The position numbers were made by a program, and so were the translations under genes. This document shows positions 1 through 7,875 of a stretch of DNA of 64,000 nucleotides, piece after piece. Source of the stretch: Myxococcales bacterium (lineage in GTDB: Bacteria > Myxococcota_A > Polyangia > Polyangiales > Polyangiaceae); assembly GCA_016712525.1 (NCBI GenBank), contig JADJQX010000007.1:1488001-1552000 (forward strand), in the 5' to 3' direction. The notes below the pieces were generated by a model. It was not told the DNA's origin. It searched no databases and worked only from the letters and a program-made list of their open reading frames with translations. Position 1 is the first letter of the stretch; every line of letters begins with the position of its first letter.

Positions 1-810
1 GGCGCGGTGACGCTCGACACCGACGAGCTTCTCGAGGCCGCGAAGAGCGTCGTCGGAGTATCCGACCTCGTCGATGATTCCGCGAGCGATCGCGGCCTTG
101 GGCGAATAGGGGCCGTCCTCGATGGCGTCCGCCACGCCCTCCTTCGCCCGCCCCTCGCGGATGGTGTCGCGCCAGGTGGTGCGGAGATCGGCGAGCACCC
201 CCTCGAGGGAGGCGCGCGCCTCGTCGCTCGGGCCGTCCCGGGTGAGCGGCTCTTCGGCGCCTTTGAATTTCCCCACCTGAAGGATGTCGACGGACACCTT
301 CAGCTCCTCGACGAGGAGCTTGCGGAGGTAGACGACCTGCGCCGCGAGCCCCACGGTGTCGACGTCACCGGCGGGCGACACGGTGATCTTCGTGCAGCCC
401 CGGGCCGCCATGATCATGGCCGTGTTGCCGAGGCCGTCGGCGTGACAGTGGATGGGCAGCCCCTTCTTGCGGAGCTCGAAGAGCACGTCGCCAGCCTCTT
501 CGGCGTGAGCCGCAGGCAGCGTGGTGCCGCCGAAGCGGACGAAGATCCCCTTCACGTGGGCGTCGGTTCGAATGCCTTCGACGGCCTGGAGGAAGTCCCA
601 GAACGTGCGGCGCTTCGGGGCCGAGAGACCGAGGAACCCTGCGTCCTCGTGCTCCGGGAGGCCCGAGGTGACGTCGAGGACGGCGACGTGGGGGGCCGAT
701 TTCGGCGCGGGGGCGTCGGACTTTCGCACCTCCCGGGGCCGCCCCTCGCACCCGACGATGGAGACCGCGAGCCCGGCGACGAGCGCCGCCGAGACGAGCC
801 GAGACGCCAT
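1..810 (-). CDS. sppA: SppA-type signal peptide peptidase (S49), lipoprotein, partial
   Basis: The gene starts at 810 and runs off the left window edge, so only about 270 N-terminal residues are visible. Residues 1-21 form a lipoprotein signal ending in the lipobox IVGC, which predicts an envelope location. The visible part matches the N-terminal half of 67K-type SppA: a Gly-rich segment, then VGKFKGAEEP, where K183 corresponds to the catalytic lysine of E. coli SppA. The serine half would lie beyond the edge. SppA enzymes cut leftover signal peptides with a Ser/Lys dyad. An AAAGGA ribosome site lies 7 bases upstream of the ATG. The gene sits 17 bases downstream of the TPR gene on the same strand, so the two are probably cotranscribed. 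Lipid anchoring is less usual than the membrane-anchored form. Confidence 0.8.
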   Translation of the reverse strand, partial: MASRLVSAALVAGLAVSIVGCEGRPREVRKSDAPAPKSAPHVAVLDVTSGLPEHEDAGFLGLSAPKRRTFWDFLQAVEGIRTDAHVKGIFVRFGGTTLPAAHAEEAGDVLFELRKKGLPIHCHADGLGNTAMIMAARGCTKITVSPAGDVDTVGLAAQVVYLRKLLVEELKVSVDILQVGKFKGAEEPLTRDGPSDEARASLEGVLADLRTTWRDTIREGRAKEGVADAIEDGPYSPKAAIARGIIDEVGYSDDALRGLEKLVGVERHRA

Positions 811-827
811 GCCATTTTCCTTTAGTT

Positions 828-3092
828 TCAAGGATTTGGCTCCTCCGGTTTGGGTGACGGGGCGGGGGGAACCGGCGCTGCCGAGGGGGCTTGGGGGGGC
901 GGGTCGGAAGGTGGGGTGGATGCGGCCGGCGTGGTGGGCGCAGACGCCGTGGGTGCCGCGCTCGCTTGCGGAGCCGCAGGGCCTTGACCATCCGCGCGGA
1001 CCTTCACGCGCATCGGGTAGGCGCTCTCCGGGAAGCGTTCGACGATCTCTCGGTAGCTCTTCTGCGCGGCCGCGCGATCCCCGGACTCCCACTCGACGTC
1101 GGCGAGACCGACGAGCGCGGGGACGTAGCTTGGGTTCTGCGAAAGGGCGCGCTTGTAGGCGTCCTTCGCGGTGCCGACGTCGCGCTGCGCGTGAGCCACG
1201 TGCGCGAGCCCCGTGAGGGCCTCGGAGTCGGTGGGGTTCTTCTGGAGAGCCAGCTCGTAGAGGCGCTTCGCCACGTCGAGCTTGCCGTGGCTCCGCGCGA
1301 TCTCGGCCTGCGACACGAGCACACGCGGATCGGTAGGTGCGCCCGCGCCGAGCGCCTTGAGGCTGCTCACGTCGACCCCCGCGACGCCGCCGTCCTCGGC
1401 GCTCGCGACGGAAGCGGCAGGAGCTCCCTTGGAACGATCGACGTAGGCACGGAGGGGCGCGACGAGCGGGTGACCGGCGGCCCCGGCCTCGAGGCGCGCG
1501 ACCTCTCCGCGAGCACCCTCGAGATCGCCTGCGCGGACGAGGGCGACCACGAGCGCGGCACGAGCGCGCCCCCCTGCTCCCTCCGACGAAGCGGCGAGGC
1601 GAAGGCGCTGGAGAACCGTGCTCCAGACGGGATCGGGGCTCGCCATGTCGAGCGTCGCGAGCACGTAGGCCGTCTCGGCTTGGTTCCCTTGCGAGGTGAT
1701 CTTCGCGACGAGCGCGCGGGCTTTGTCGACCTGACCGCTCGCGCGGAGGGCGTCGATTCTCGCGCGGAGCACCGACGGGTCGTCGGGGGCCGTGGCGAGC
1801 GCGGCGTCCGTCGACTCGAGCGCTGCAGCTGCGAGCTCGCGCGCCTTCGGTTGCACCGCCCCCGGGTCGGGCGCGACGAGCACCTGGATCCATGCGACGT
1901 CCGCCCGGGCGGTGGCGAGCTTCGCGTACCCGAGGAGGAGCCGAGGATGTTTTTCGGCGAGCACGCTCGCTTTGTCGAGGTTCTCTTTCGCGCGATCGAG
2001 CTCGCCGTCCGTGAGGGCCTTTTCGCCCGCCGCGAGGAACGCTTCGGCCTTGGGGTCGAGCGCGACGGCGACCTTCTCGGACGGGTGCGTGCGGACGTAG
2101 TACGCCGCGAGACCGCCGATGCCGAGCACCACGACCGCCGCGACGACGAGGCCGCCGACCGAGCGTCGCGGCTTGGAGGCGCGAGGCACGCCCGAGTCCG
2201 TCCACTCTTCGGGGCCCGCCTCGATGCGACGAGCCGGCGGGGGGAGCGGCGAGGTCACCTCGATCGGGCGGTCCATCGGCGCCGCGGAATCCACCGACGA
2301 TCGCCACGCGTCACGCGGAGCGGGGAGCGCCGAGACCTCCGGGGCGAGCTCCACCTTCGGCTCGTACGGCGTGTCGATGCGCGCCGGCGCGGAGGCCTGC
2401 CCCGGGGGCTCTGGGGCATCGGCGAGCCGCGTGGGGAGGTCGTCGCCGTCGAGATCCTCGAGGCTTCGAGGAGACGGCACGTGGGCGAGAAAGTCGGGCT
2501 CGGTCCCCACGCGGGGGCGGATCGGCGCCATCGCGAGCGTGGACGCCAGCGGCGAAGCGCCGGCGCCCGGAAGCGTAGGCACTCCAGGGGTCGCGAAGAT
2601 CGGGGGAACCGCGACCGGCGGGGGCGGCACCGGGGTCCGCGTGGCGGCGAGGTGCTCTTCGAGCAGGCGCGCCGGGGTGGCGGCCGTGCGGTCGGGATCG
2701 ACCGCGACGGGGCGCTCGGGAGGAGGCGTCACCGATCGCTCGGTGGCCGGGCCGTCGGCCTCGGGGGCGACACTCGACAGCCGACGCTTTTCGTCGAAAA
2801 AGGGAGCAAGCTCGGCAATTTGCCCGATGGGGCGAGGAGCGACCCCACCCCGCTCGAGGAGGTCGCTGACGTCGATCTGACGCGAGAGAATGGCGCGCTG
2901 GAGCTCTCGCAACGAGCCGTAGACGAACGTCGATCCGTCGGCGGTGGTCACGAGCCATTGATCGTCGGTCCCGGCCTTGCGCACCTTGAACTGGTATCCG
3001 CAGTTCGAGCACTTGACGGTCGTGCCTCTCCCGCTCACGAGCGCGTCGTCGAACTCGTACTGGGTGGCGCAGCTCTCACACTGGACGTGCAT
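828..3092 (-). CDS. MJ0042 zinc-finger / single-TM / TPR protein
   Basis: This 754-residue protein starts with a CxxC...CxxC zinc finger of the MJ0042 type (C5, C8, C28, C31). A GYF-like stretch follows (about residues 45-100, containing QWLV and TFVYGS), then a Pro-rich linker. One membrane segment lies near residues 312-332, followed by tandem TPR-like helices to about residue 690 and an Ala/Pro-rich tail. The layout predicts a cytoplasmic zinc-binding head and a periplasmic TPR scaffold. Such proteins are frequent in myxobacteria, where some act in motility or envelope complexes; no specific function can be read here. The start at 3092 is chosen because the zinc finger begins immediately after it; codons upstream in this frame look non-coding. 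Confidence 0.85.
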   Translation of the reverse strand: MHVQCESCATQYEFDDALVSGRGTTVKCSNCGYQFKVRKAGTDDQWLVTTADGSTFVYGSLRELQRAILSRQIDVSDLLERGGVAPRPIGQIAELAPFFDEKRRLSSVAPEADGPATERSVTPPPERPVAVDPDRTAATPARLLEEHLAATRTPVPPPPVAVPPIFATPGVPTLPGAGASPLASTLAMAPIRPRVGTEPDFLAHVPSPRSLEDLDGDDLPTRLADAPEPPGQASAPARIDTPYEPKVELAPEVSALPAPRDAWRSSVDSAAPMDRPIEVTSPLPPPARRIEAGPEEWTDSGVPRASKPRRSVGGLVVAAVVVLGIGGLAAYYVRTHPSEKVAVALDPKAEAFLAAGEKALTDGELDRAKENLDKASVLAEKHPRLLLGYAKLATARADVAWIQVLVAPDPGAVQPKARELAAAALESTDAALATAPDDPSVLRARIDALRASGQVDKARALVAKITSQGNQAETAYVLATLDMASPDPVWSTVLQRLRLAASSEGAGGRARAALVVALVRAGDLEGARGEVARLEAGAAGHPLVAPLRAYVDRSKGAPAASVASAEDGGVAGVDVSSLKALGAGAPTDPRVLVSQAEIARSHGKLDVAKRLYELALQKNPTDSEALTGLAHVAHAQRDVGTAKDAYKRALSQNPSYVPALVGLADVEWESGDRAAAQKSYREIVERFPESAYPMRVKVRADGQGPAAPQASAAPTASAPTTPAASTPPSDPPPQAPSAAPVPPAPSPKPEEPNP

Positions 3093-3279
3093 GGGGTGCC
3101 TGGGGGCTGGAACGGTACCACAAGCGCGCGTCCTACCAGCCCTTTTCCGAGGAAAGCCGCGTCGGACCGTCCGAGTCGGGGGCGACATGACGCACGGTCC
3201 ACAGCACGCGTGAACCGCAGGATACGCTCGACCCGGCCACTTGGCGCGTCGGGCGTTCAGCGCGCCGTTTTTCCGAGCC

Positions 3280-3308
3280 TTGGTCGGGGGCACGGGCGTT
3301 GCTAGAGT
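3280..3308 (+). promoter_or_regulatory. Sigma-70-like promoter of the Cys-rich lipoprotein gene
   Basis: TTGGTC at 3280-3285 and TAGAGT at 3303-3308 are separated by exactly 17 bases. Transcription would start near 3315, giving a leader of about 85 nt before the ATG at 3401. This is a pattern match by eye. Confidence 0.5.
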
Positions 3309-3400
3309 CAGGGGGTGCGCACCGCAGGCCTCCGCCTTTGGCAGCGCCAGACTCCCGCGGCGTCGCCGCCTTCGCGAACTCCTCTCCCAGGATCCACGCC

Positions 3401-4456
3401 ATGAAGCGAGCTCTTTCGGTCGGAATTTTCGGCGCTCTCGCGGCCGTCCTCGCCGGATGTCCGATCTACCCCGACAGCCGCAACAACACACGCGTCTGCG
3501 ACGGCACGGCCTGCTACCTCTGCCCGGACTCGACCCTCGACGACCGCTGCGTCGACTGGAGATGCGACAGCGCCTCCGAGTGTCCCTCGGGTTACCGCTG
3601 CGACTCGTCGAGCCGCTGCGTGCCCGGGACGACGACGCCCCCGAGCACCGGCACCCGCTGCTCCTCGGCGGCCGACTGCCGCGCGGGAGAGGTGTGCGGC
3701 TCCGATTCCCTCTGCCACACGGGGACGTGCGGCGACTGGGGGTGCCCTTCTCCTCAGGTCTGCAAGCTCCAGAACGGCGCGCTCCGCTGCACCACCCCGA
3801 CGTCCCCCAACGACGCCGGCCCCGGGCCGGGTTGCTACAAGGACGCCGACTGCGCCTCGACGGCCGGCGCCAAATGCCTCTCCGGTCAGTGCACCGCCCC
3901 GGCGGATCAGTGCTCGGACGCGACCCAATGCCCGGGTGGCCAACAGTGCGTTCAAGGCGTCTGCACGCCCTCCTGCTCGGCGTCGAAGCCTTGCCCGACC
4001 GGGTTCGGCTGCGACCTCTCCAAGGGCGTCTGCACCCAGAACCCGACCCCTTGCACGGAAGGTGGAAACCAGTGCCAGGGCGGCACGACCTGCGTCCAGG
4101 AGCGCTGCGTGAGCCCATGCGGCACGGGAAACACCTGCCCCTCCGGTCTCGTCTGCGTCGACGGGGGCTGCATCCCGAACCAGCGACCGGTCTTCACGTG
4201 CGACAAGGAGGGCCTCCGCGACGCGTGCGCCGCGGGCAGCATCTGCCTGCGCCATAGCTGCTACATCGCGTGCGACTCGGACGCCTCCGACGCCTGCCGC
4301 GCGAGCGATCGCTTCAACGTGTGCAAGAGCGTGACGACCGGGTCGGGCACCTACTCGGTGTGCGGCTCGGACTCGAACCTCGGCACCGAGTGCGACGTGG
4401 CCCAGGGCCGCGCGTGCAATAGCCCCCTCGTGTGCATCGACGGCTTCTGCCGCTGA
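3401..4456 (+). CDS. Cys-rich (dickkopf-like) lipoprotein
   Basis: A 351-residue lipoprotein. Residues 1-20 form a signal peptide with the lipobox VLAGC, so the protein should be anchored in the envelope. The rest is a chain of short Cys-rich modules with patterns such as CxxxxxCPSGYRC and CxxGGQQCVQGVC, spaced as in the dickkopf-related lipoproteins common in myxobacteria. These are presumably disulfide-bonded, surface-exposed units, possibly for binding or adhesion; the role is unknown. The start at 3401 is chosen because the signal peptide begins there. A strong intrinsic terminator follows directly and a 17-bp-spaced promoter precedes it, so this looks like a single-gene transcript. Confidence 0.8.
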   Translation: MKRALSVGIFGALAAVLAGCPIYPDSRNNTRVCDGTACYLCPDSTLDDRCVDWRCDSASECPSGYRCDSSSRCVPGTTTPPSTGTRCSSAADCRAGEVCGSDSLCHTGTCGDWGCPSPQVCKLQNGALRCTTPTSPNDAGPGPGCYKDADCASTAGAKCLSGQCTAPADQCSDATQCPGGQQCVQGVCTPSCSASKPCPTGFGCDLSKGVCTQNPTPCTEGGNQCQGGTTCVQERCVSPCGTGNTCPSGLVCVDGGCIPNQRPVFTCDKEGLRDACAAGSICLRHSCYIACDSDASDACRASDRFNVCKSVTTGSGTYSVCGSDSNLGTECDVAQGRACNSPLVCIDGFCR

Positions 4457-4479
4457 CCCTCCGAACGCCCCGAACCGAA

Positions 4480-4520
4480 GAAGCCCTCTCGTCCTTCCCG
4501 AGAGGGCTTCTGCCTATTTT
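4480..4520 (+). terminator. Intrinsic terminator after the Cys-rich lipoprotein gene
   Basis: A perfect 12-bp stem (4480-4491 pairing with 4499-4510) with a 7-base loop is followed by TGCCTATTTT. It lies 24 bases past the stop codon. Confidence 0.85.
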
Positions 4521-4551
4521 AGCCACGAAGCGCCCGGATCGGCGTCGCCGG

Positions 4552-5211
4552 TCAGCGGCGCGGGGGCTTGCCGCCCGACTGTTTCGTCTCGACCTCGCCG
4601 AGCAGCTCGCGGGCCTCGTGGGCGAGCTCGCCGATCGTGACGAGGAGCCCCTCGGCTTCGTCGTCGACCTCGACCTGGCGACCGTCACGGACGAGCGGCG
4701 CGAGGAGGGGGGCGGCCGTGGGGTCGCCGAGCTCCGCAAGAGCCTCGATGGCCGAGGCCACGACCTCGCCCTCCGAGTGAGCGAGGAACTTGCCGAGCAG
4801 CTTCACGCAGCCCGGCTCGGCGACCTCGGCGAGGAGGTAGGGCAGCTCGGTCAAGGCGGGGCTGTCCTTCGGGAGCCGTGCGAGCGCGCGCTCGATGCCG
4901 AGAGCCACCTCTTTGAACCTCTCGAAGGCGATGTTCTCGAGCTCCTCCCCGGCGACGGCTCGGGCTTCGGCGCTCTCGCCGCCCAGGATGTCGACGAGGA
5001 GATCGACGGCCTCGGGCCCCTCGATTTCGCCGAGCAACACGGAGAGACGGACGAGAGTGGCGGCCGCGTCGTCCGTGTCGCCCTCTTCGAGCGCGGCGCG
5101 CGTCCGCTTCGCGATTTCGGGGACCAGCTTCTTGCCTTGCGAGGCCAGCTCGGCATGAAGTCGCCTCACGGTGCGTTCGGCCAGGAAGAGCTCGTCGAGT
5201 TTCGTCGCCAT
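4552..5211 (-). CDS. HEAT-repeat-like protein
   Basis: A 219-residue, acidic, all-helical protein. Its repeated helical hairpins (for example DLLVDILGGESAEARAVAGE and SAIEALAELGDPTAAPLLAP) look like HEAT/armadillo repeats, which usually form protein-binding scaffolds. There is no signal peptide, so it is probably cytoplasmic. The start at 5211 is preferred over an in-frame ATG at 5247. The sequence TATAGC ends 6 bases before 5211, matching the leaderless promoter style seen elsewhere in the window, and 5247 would overlap the start codon of the divergent M23 gene. The function is unknown. Confidence 0.75.
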   Translation of the reverse strand: MATKLDELFLAERTVRRLHAELASQGKKLVPEIAKRTRAALEEGDTDDAAATLVRLSVLLGEIEGPEAVDLLVDILGGESAEARAVAGEELENIAFERFKEVALGIERALARLPKDSPALTELPYLLAEVAEPGCVKLLGKFLAHSEGEVVASAIEALAELGDPTAAPLLAPLVRDGRQVEVDDEAEGLLVTIGELAHEARELLGEVETKQSGGKPPRR

Positions 5212-5217
5212 GAGCGC

Positions 5218-5223
5218 GCTATA
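5218..5223 (-). promoter_or_regulatory. Candidate -10 element for the HEAT-like gene
   Basis: TATAGC on the minus strand ends 6 bases before the ATG at 5211, which would give a leaderless transcript. No clear -35 box was identified. Confidence 0.35.
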
Positions 5224-5245
5224 GTCCCATTTCGAGGCGTTCGTC

Positions 5246-6103
5246 ATGCCCCCTTCGCATTCTCCTCCGAAGACGTCCGGGTTCCGAGCATGGCTCGTCG
5301 CTGCCGCAGCCCTGCTCGTGCTGGCATCCGGGGGGTACGGGCGCGCGCACACGGGACGGACTCCCCCCCGCGCGCCCGAAGCTTCGGAGGGGGCTCCCGA
5401 GGCGTCGCCTTGCCCGCAAGGAACGCTGCCCGACGAGGGCGCGTGCGTCCGAGCGGAGGCCCTCGACACGAGTGAGGGCGCCGAGAAAGAGGCGGCACCG
5501 AATGGCCACCACGATCGCTCGGGTCGATGGGCGATTTACGAACAAATTCCAAAACTTCCAGAGAGACCGGCGGCCTACGAGGCCTACCGCTACCCCGTCC
5601 AACCGGGGCTGCCCGGGGGCAAGTACGTCGTGAGCGGATACGATCTCGACCAACCGGACGAGCGGCAGCGAAGAGGTCGAACCCTGAGCCATGTCGGGCA
5701 CGGAGGCCTCGATTTGCCGCAGACGAAAGGGGCGCCGGTCGTGCTCGTGGCGCTCGAGCACCAACAGGGAGACGCCGAGGTCCTCTTCACCGGGCGCCTC
5801 TTCGGCACGACGGTGATCACGCGGCACACGGTGCGCGAGGGCGGCAGGACGCGAGAGTACCTCGTGCTCTTCGGTCACCTCGACTCGATCGCCCCTTCCG
5901 TCTCGCCGGGCGTCCGCCTCCCCGAGGGCGCTCCGGTGGGAGGGGTCGGTGACACCGGCTCGCCCCAGCTCGTGCACCTCCACCTCGAGGTCCGGCGGGT
6001 ACGCGAGGGCGTCGATCTGACCAAGATCGCCGGTGGGGGGGCGCTCATCGCCGAGAGCGTGAGCGTGGTCTGCGACCCCAGAAACGTCCTTCCGTTGCAG
6101 TGA
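5246..6103 (+). CDS. M23-family (LytM-like) peptidase-domain protein
   Basis: A 285-residue exported protein with an N-terminal hydrophobic segment (about residues 14-30) and a low-complexity linker. A C-terminal LytM/M23 domain follows. The zinc-site motifs HGGLD (His...Asp) and HLHLEV (HxH) are both visible, so it may be an active metallo-endopeptidase acting on peptidoglycan cross-links in the periplasm. A further histidine occurs in LFGHLDS, as in M23 enzymes. Its stop codon overlaps the GTG start of the kinase gene (GTGA at 6100-6103), suggesting coupled translation. Substrate specificity cannot be told from sequence. Confidence 0.8.
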   Translation: MPPSHSPPKTSGFRAWLVAAAALLVLASGGYGRAHTGRTPPRAPEASEGAPEASPCPQGTLPDEGACVRAEALDTSEGAEKEAAPNGHHDRSGRWAIYEQIPKLPERPAAYEAYRYPVQPGLPGGKYVVSGYDLDQPDERQRRGRTLSHVGHGGLDLPQTKGAPVVLVALEHQQGDAEVLFTGRLFGTTVITRHTVREGGRTREYLVLFGHLDSIAPSVSPGVRLPEGAPVGGVGDTGSPQLVHLHLEVRRVREGVDLTKIAGGGALIAESVSVVCDPRNVLPLQ

Positions 6104-7737
6104 CCGGGCGCGTCGAGCCCACCCCTGTCGGTGCTGGGCAACACGTGGAGCTTGCACCCGCTCGAAAGCCGCGCGAGAGTAAAGAAAACGTGTCTCAACA
6201 GACCGCGGTACGGAGAGATGGGGGCGGATCGCGCCCGGATGGCCAGGAGGCCGCCCGGCAGGACGCCGCTTCTCCATCCTCGGTGGTCGTGAACGAGCAC
6301 GACCCGATGATCGGCCGCAGCCTGGAGGGGCGGTACACCATCGTGTCGAAGCTCGGCGCGGGCTCGATGGGCACCGTCTACCGAGCCAAGCAGCACACGA
6401 TGGGTCGCGAGGTCGCGATCAAGATCTTGCGCAGCGACAGGGCCCTCGACGAGTCGGCGAAGGCGCGTTTTCTGCGGGAAGCCCGGGCGAACAGCCTCCT
6501 CGCCTCGCCCAACACGGTCACCGTCTTCGACTTCGGCCAGAGCAAGACCGGCGAGCTCTACCTCGCGATGGAGCTCCTCGACGGCGAGTCGCTCGGGCAA
6601 CGGCTCACGCGCGTCGGTCGCCTGGCCGTCGACGCCGCCATCGACACGGCTCGGCAAGCGCTCCGCTCGCTCGGCGAGGCCCACGCCAAAGGCATCGTCC
6701 ACCGCGATCTGAAGCCCGACAACCTGTTCTTCGCCAAGGTGCTCTCGGGCGCGCTCATCGGCGACGACTCCCGGACGACGACCCGTCACGAGGAGATCGT
6801 CAAGGTCGTGGACTTCGGGATCGCGAAGATGCTCCGCGAGGGGGACGGCCCCATGAACGTGGTCGAGACCCAGGCCGGCACGGTCTTCGGGACGCCCCGG
6901 TACATGTCGCCGGAGCAGGCGCAGGGCAAGCCGCTCGACGCGCGCAGCGACCTCTACTCGCTCGGCGTGATCCTCTACCAAATGCTCACCGGCCGTCCGC
7001 CCTTCACGGACGACGACGCCATCGTGGTCATGGCGCGGCACATCAAGACGCCGCCCAAGCTCCCGACGGAGGTGTGCCCGGAGGCGGACATCCCGAAGGA
7101 GGTCGAGGCCGCCGTCATGCGCGCGCTCGCCAAGGACCCTTCGGACCGGCCCGAGAACGCCGAGGCCATGGCGGCCGAGCTGCTCGCGGCCGCCGAAGCG
7201 ACCCTCGCGGGGACGAGCGGGGTGCGTGCGATGCTCACGAACGCCGCAGGAATCCCCGTTCCGGACTCGATGCGGCCTCCGGCGATGTCCGTGCCCCCTC
7301 CCCCGGTGGCGCCCGCCGTCGCGGCGTCCGCTTCGTCGCGCGACGGTCGCGGGACGGCGTGGTTCGTCGCCATCGGCCTCGGAGTCGTGGGGATCGGCGT
7401 CGCAGCCTACCTCATCGCTTCGAGCTCCCCGAAGGCGACCGTGGTGCCTCCTGTCCCTTCGGCATCGGCCAAGGCCCCCACGACGGTCAAGACCGCGCCC
7501 GCGGCCTCGCACTCGGGAGCCCCCACCATCTCGGTCGATTCTCTGCCGCTGGTCGGTCAGAAACCAACGGCGTCGGCTCCGGCGACCACTTCCGCGACCG
7601 TGGCGCCCCCACCGACCATGACCCCCGCGGCCGCCCCCTCGACGACGGCGAAAAAGCCCGCTCCGACGCCTCCGAGCAAACCCTCGGCCGCACCTGCCCC
7701 GTCGGCGACCTCGAAGTACGGCACGCTCGACCCCTGA
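6100..7737 (+). CDS. Ser/Thr protein kinase with C-terminal TM segment
   Basis: A Hanks-type kinase of 545 residues if started at GTG 6100. The kinase domain spans about residues 79-352: glycine loop LGAGSMGTVY, ATP-binding K108, catalytic HRDLKPDN at 201-208, DFG at 238-240, and SPE in place of APE. An acidic/Arg insert lies between the catalytic loop and DFG. One membrane helix follows near 423-445, then an Ala/Pro/Thr-rich tail that would be periplasmic. All catalytic residues are present. Start choice is uncertain: 6100 overlaps the M23 stop, but GTG 6190 lies after an A-rich purine stretch and would give a shorter N-terminus. It may sense the envelope; its targets are unknown. Confidence 0.85.
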   Translation: MTGRVEPTPVGAGQHVELAPARKPRESKENVSQQTAVRRDGGGSRPDGQEAARQDAASPSSVVVNEHDPMIGRSLEGRYTIVSKLGAGSMGTVYRAKQHTMGREVAIKILRSDRALDESAKARFLREARANSLLASPNTVTVFDFGQSKTGELYLAMELLDGESLGQRLTRVGRLAVDAAIDTARQALRSLGEAHAKGIVHRDLKPDNLFFAKVLSGALIGDDSRTTTRHEEIVKVVDFGIAKMLREGDGPMNVVETQAGTVFGTPRYMSPEQAQGKPLDARSDLYSLGVILYQMLTGRPPFTDDDAIVVMARHIKTPPKLPTEVCPEADIPKEVEAAVMRALAKDPSDRPENAEAMAAELLAAAEATLAGTSGVRAMLTNAAGIPVPDSMRPPAMSVPPPPVAPAVAASASSRDGRGTAWFVAIGLGVVGIGVAAYLIASSSPKATVVPPVPSASAKAPTTVKTAPAASHSGAPTISVDSLPLVGQKPTASAPATTSATVAPPPTMTPAAAPSTTAKKPAPTPPSKPSAAPAPSATSKYGTLDP

Positions 7738-7837
7738 TCGGTCCGAAACCCGGCGCTCCGCACCAGGTGGACGAGGTAGGTGTACGTAGTCCGGGTGGAT
7801 CGCCCGTGACCCGCACAAATCGAACCTTTTCGGAGCG

Positions 7838-7866
7838 TTGCCGAAGAGGGAACTTCCATGTAGCGT
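7838..7866 (+). promoter_or_regulatory. Sigma-70-like promoter of the giant TPR gene
   Basis: TTGCCG (7838-7843) and TAGCGT (7861-7866) are separated by 17 bases. The hexamer ends 9 bases before the ATG at 7876, so the transcript would be leaderless or nearly so. Confidence 0.5.
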
Positions 7867-7875
7867 CGCGGCCCC

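Noticed and set aside
3241..3262. Sigma-54-like TTGGCGCGTCGGGCGTTCAGC near 3241
   Set aside because: GC is not found at the required distance from GG; it falls in ordinary GC-rich intergenic DNA.
891..3305. An 804-codon plus-strand open frame opposite the zinc-finger/TPR gene
   Set aside because: Arg-rich shadow; the minus strand carries the zinc finger, TM and TPR pattern.
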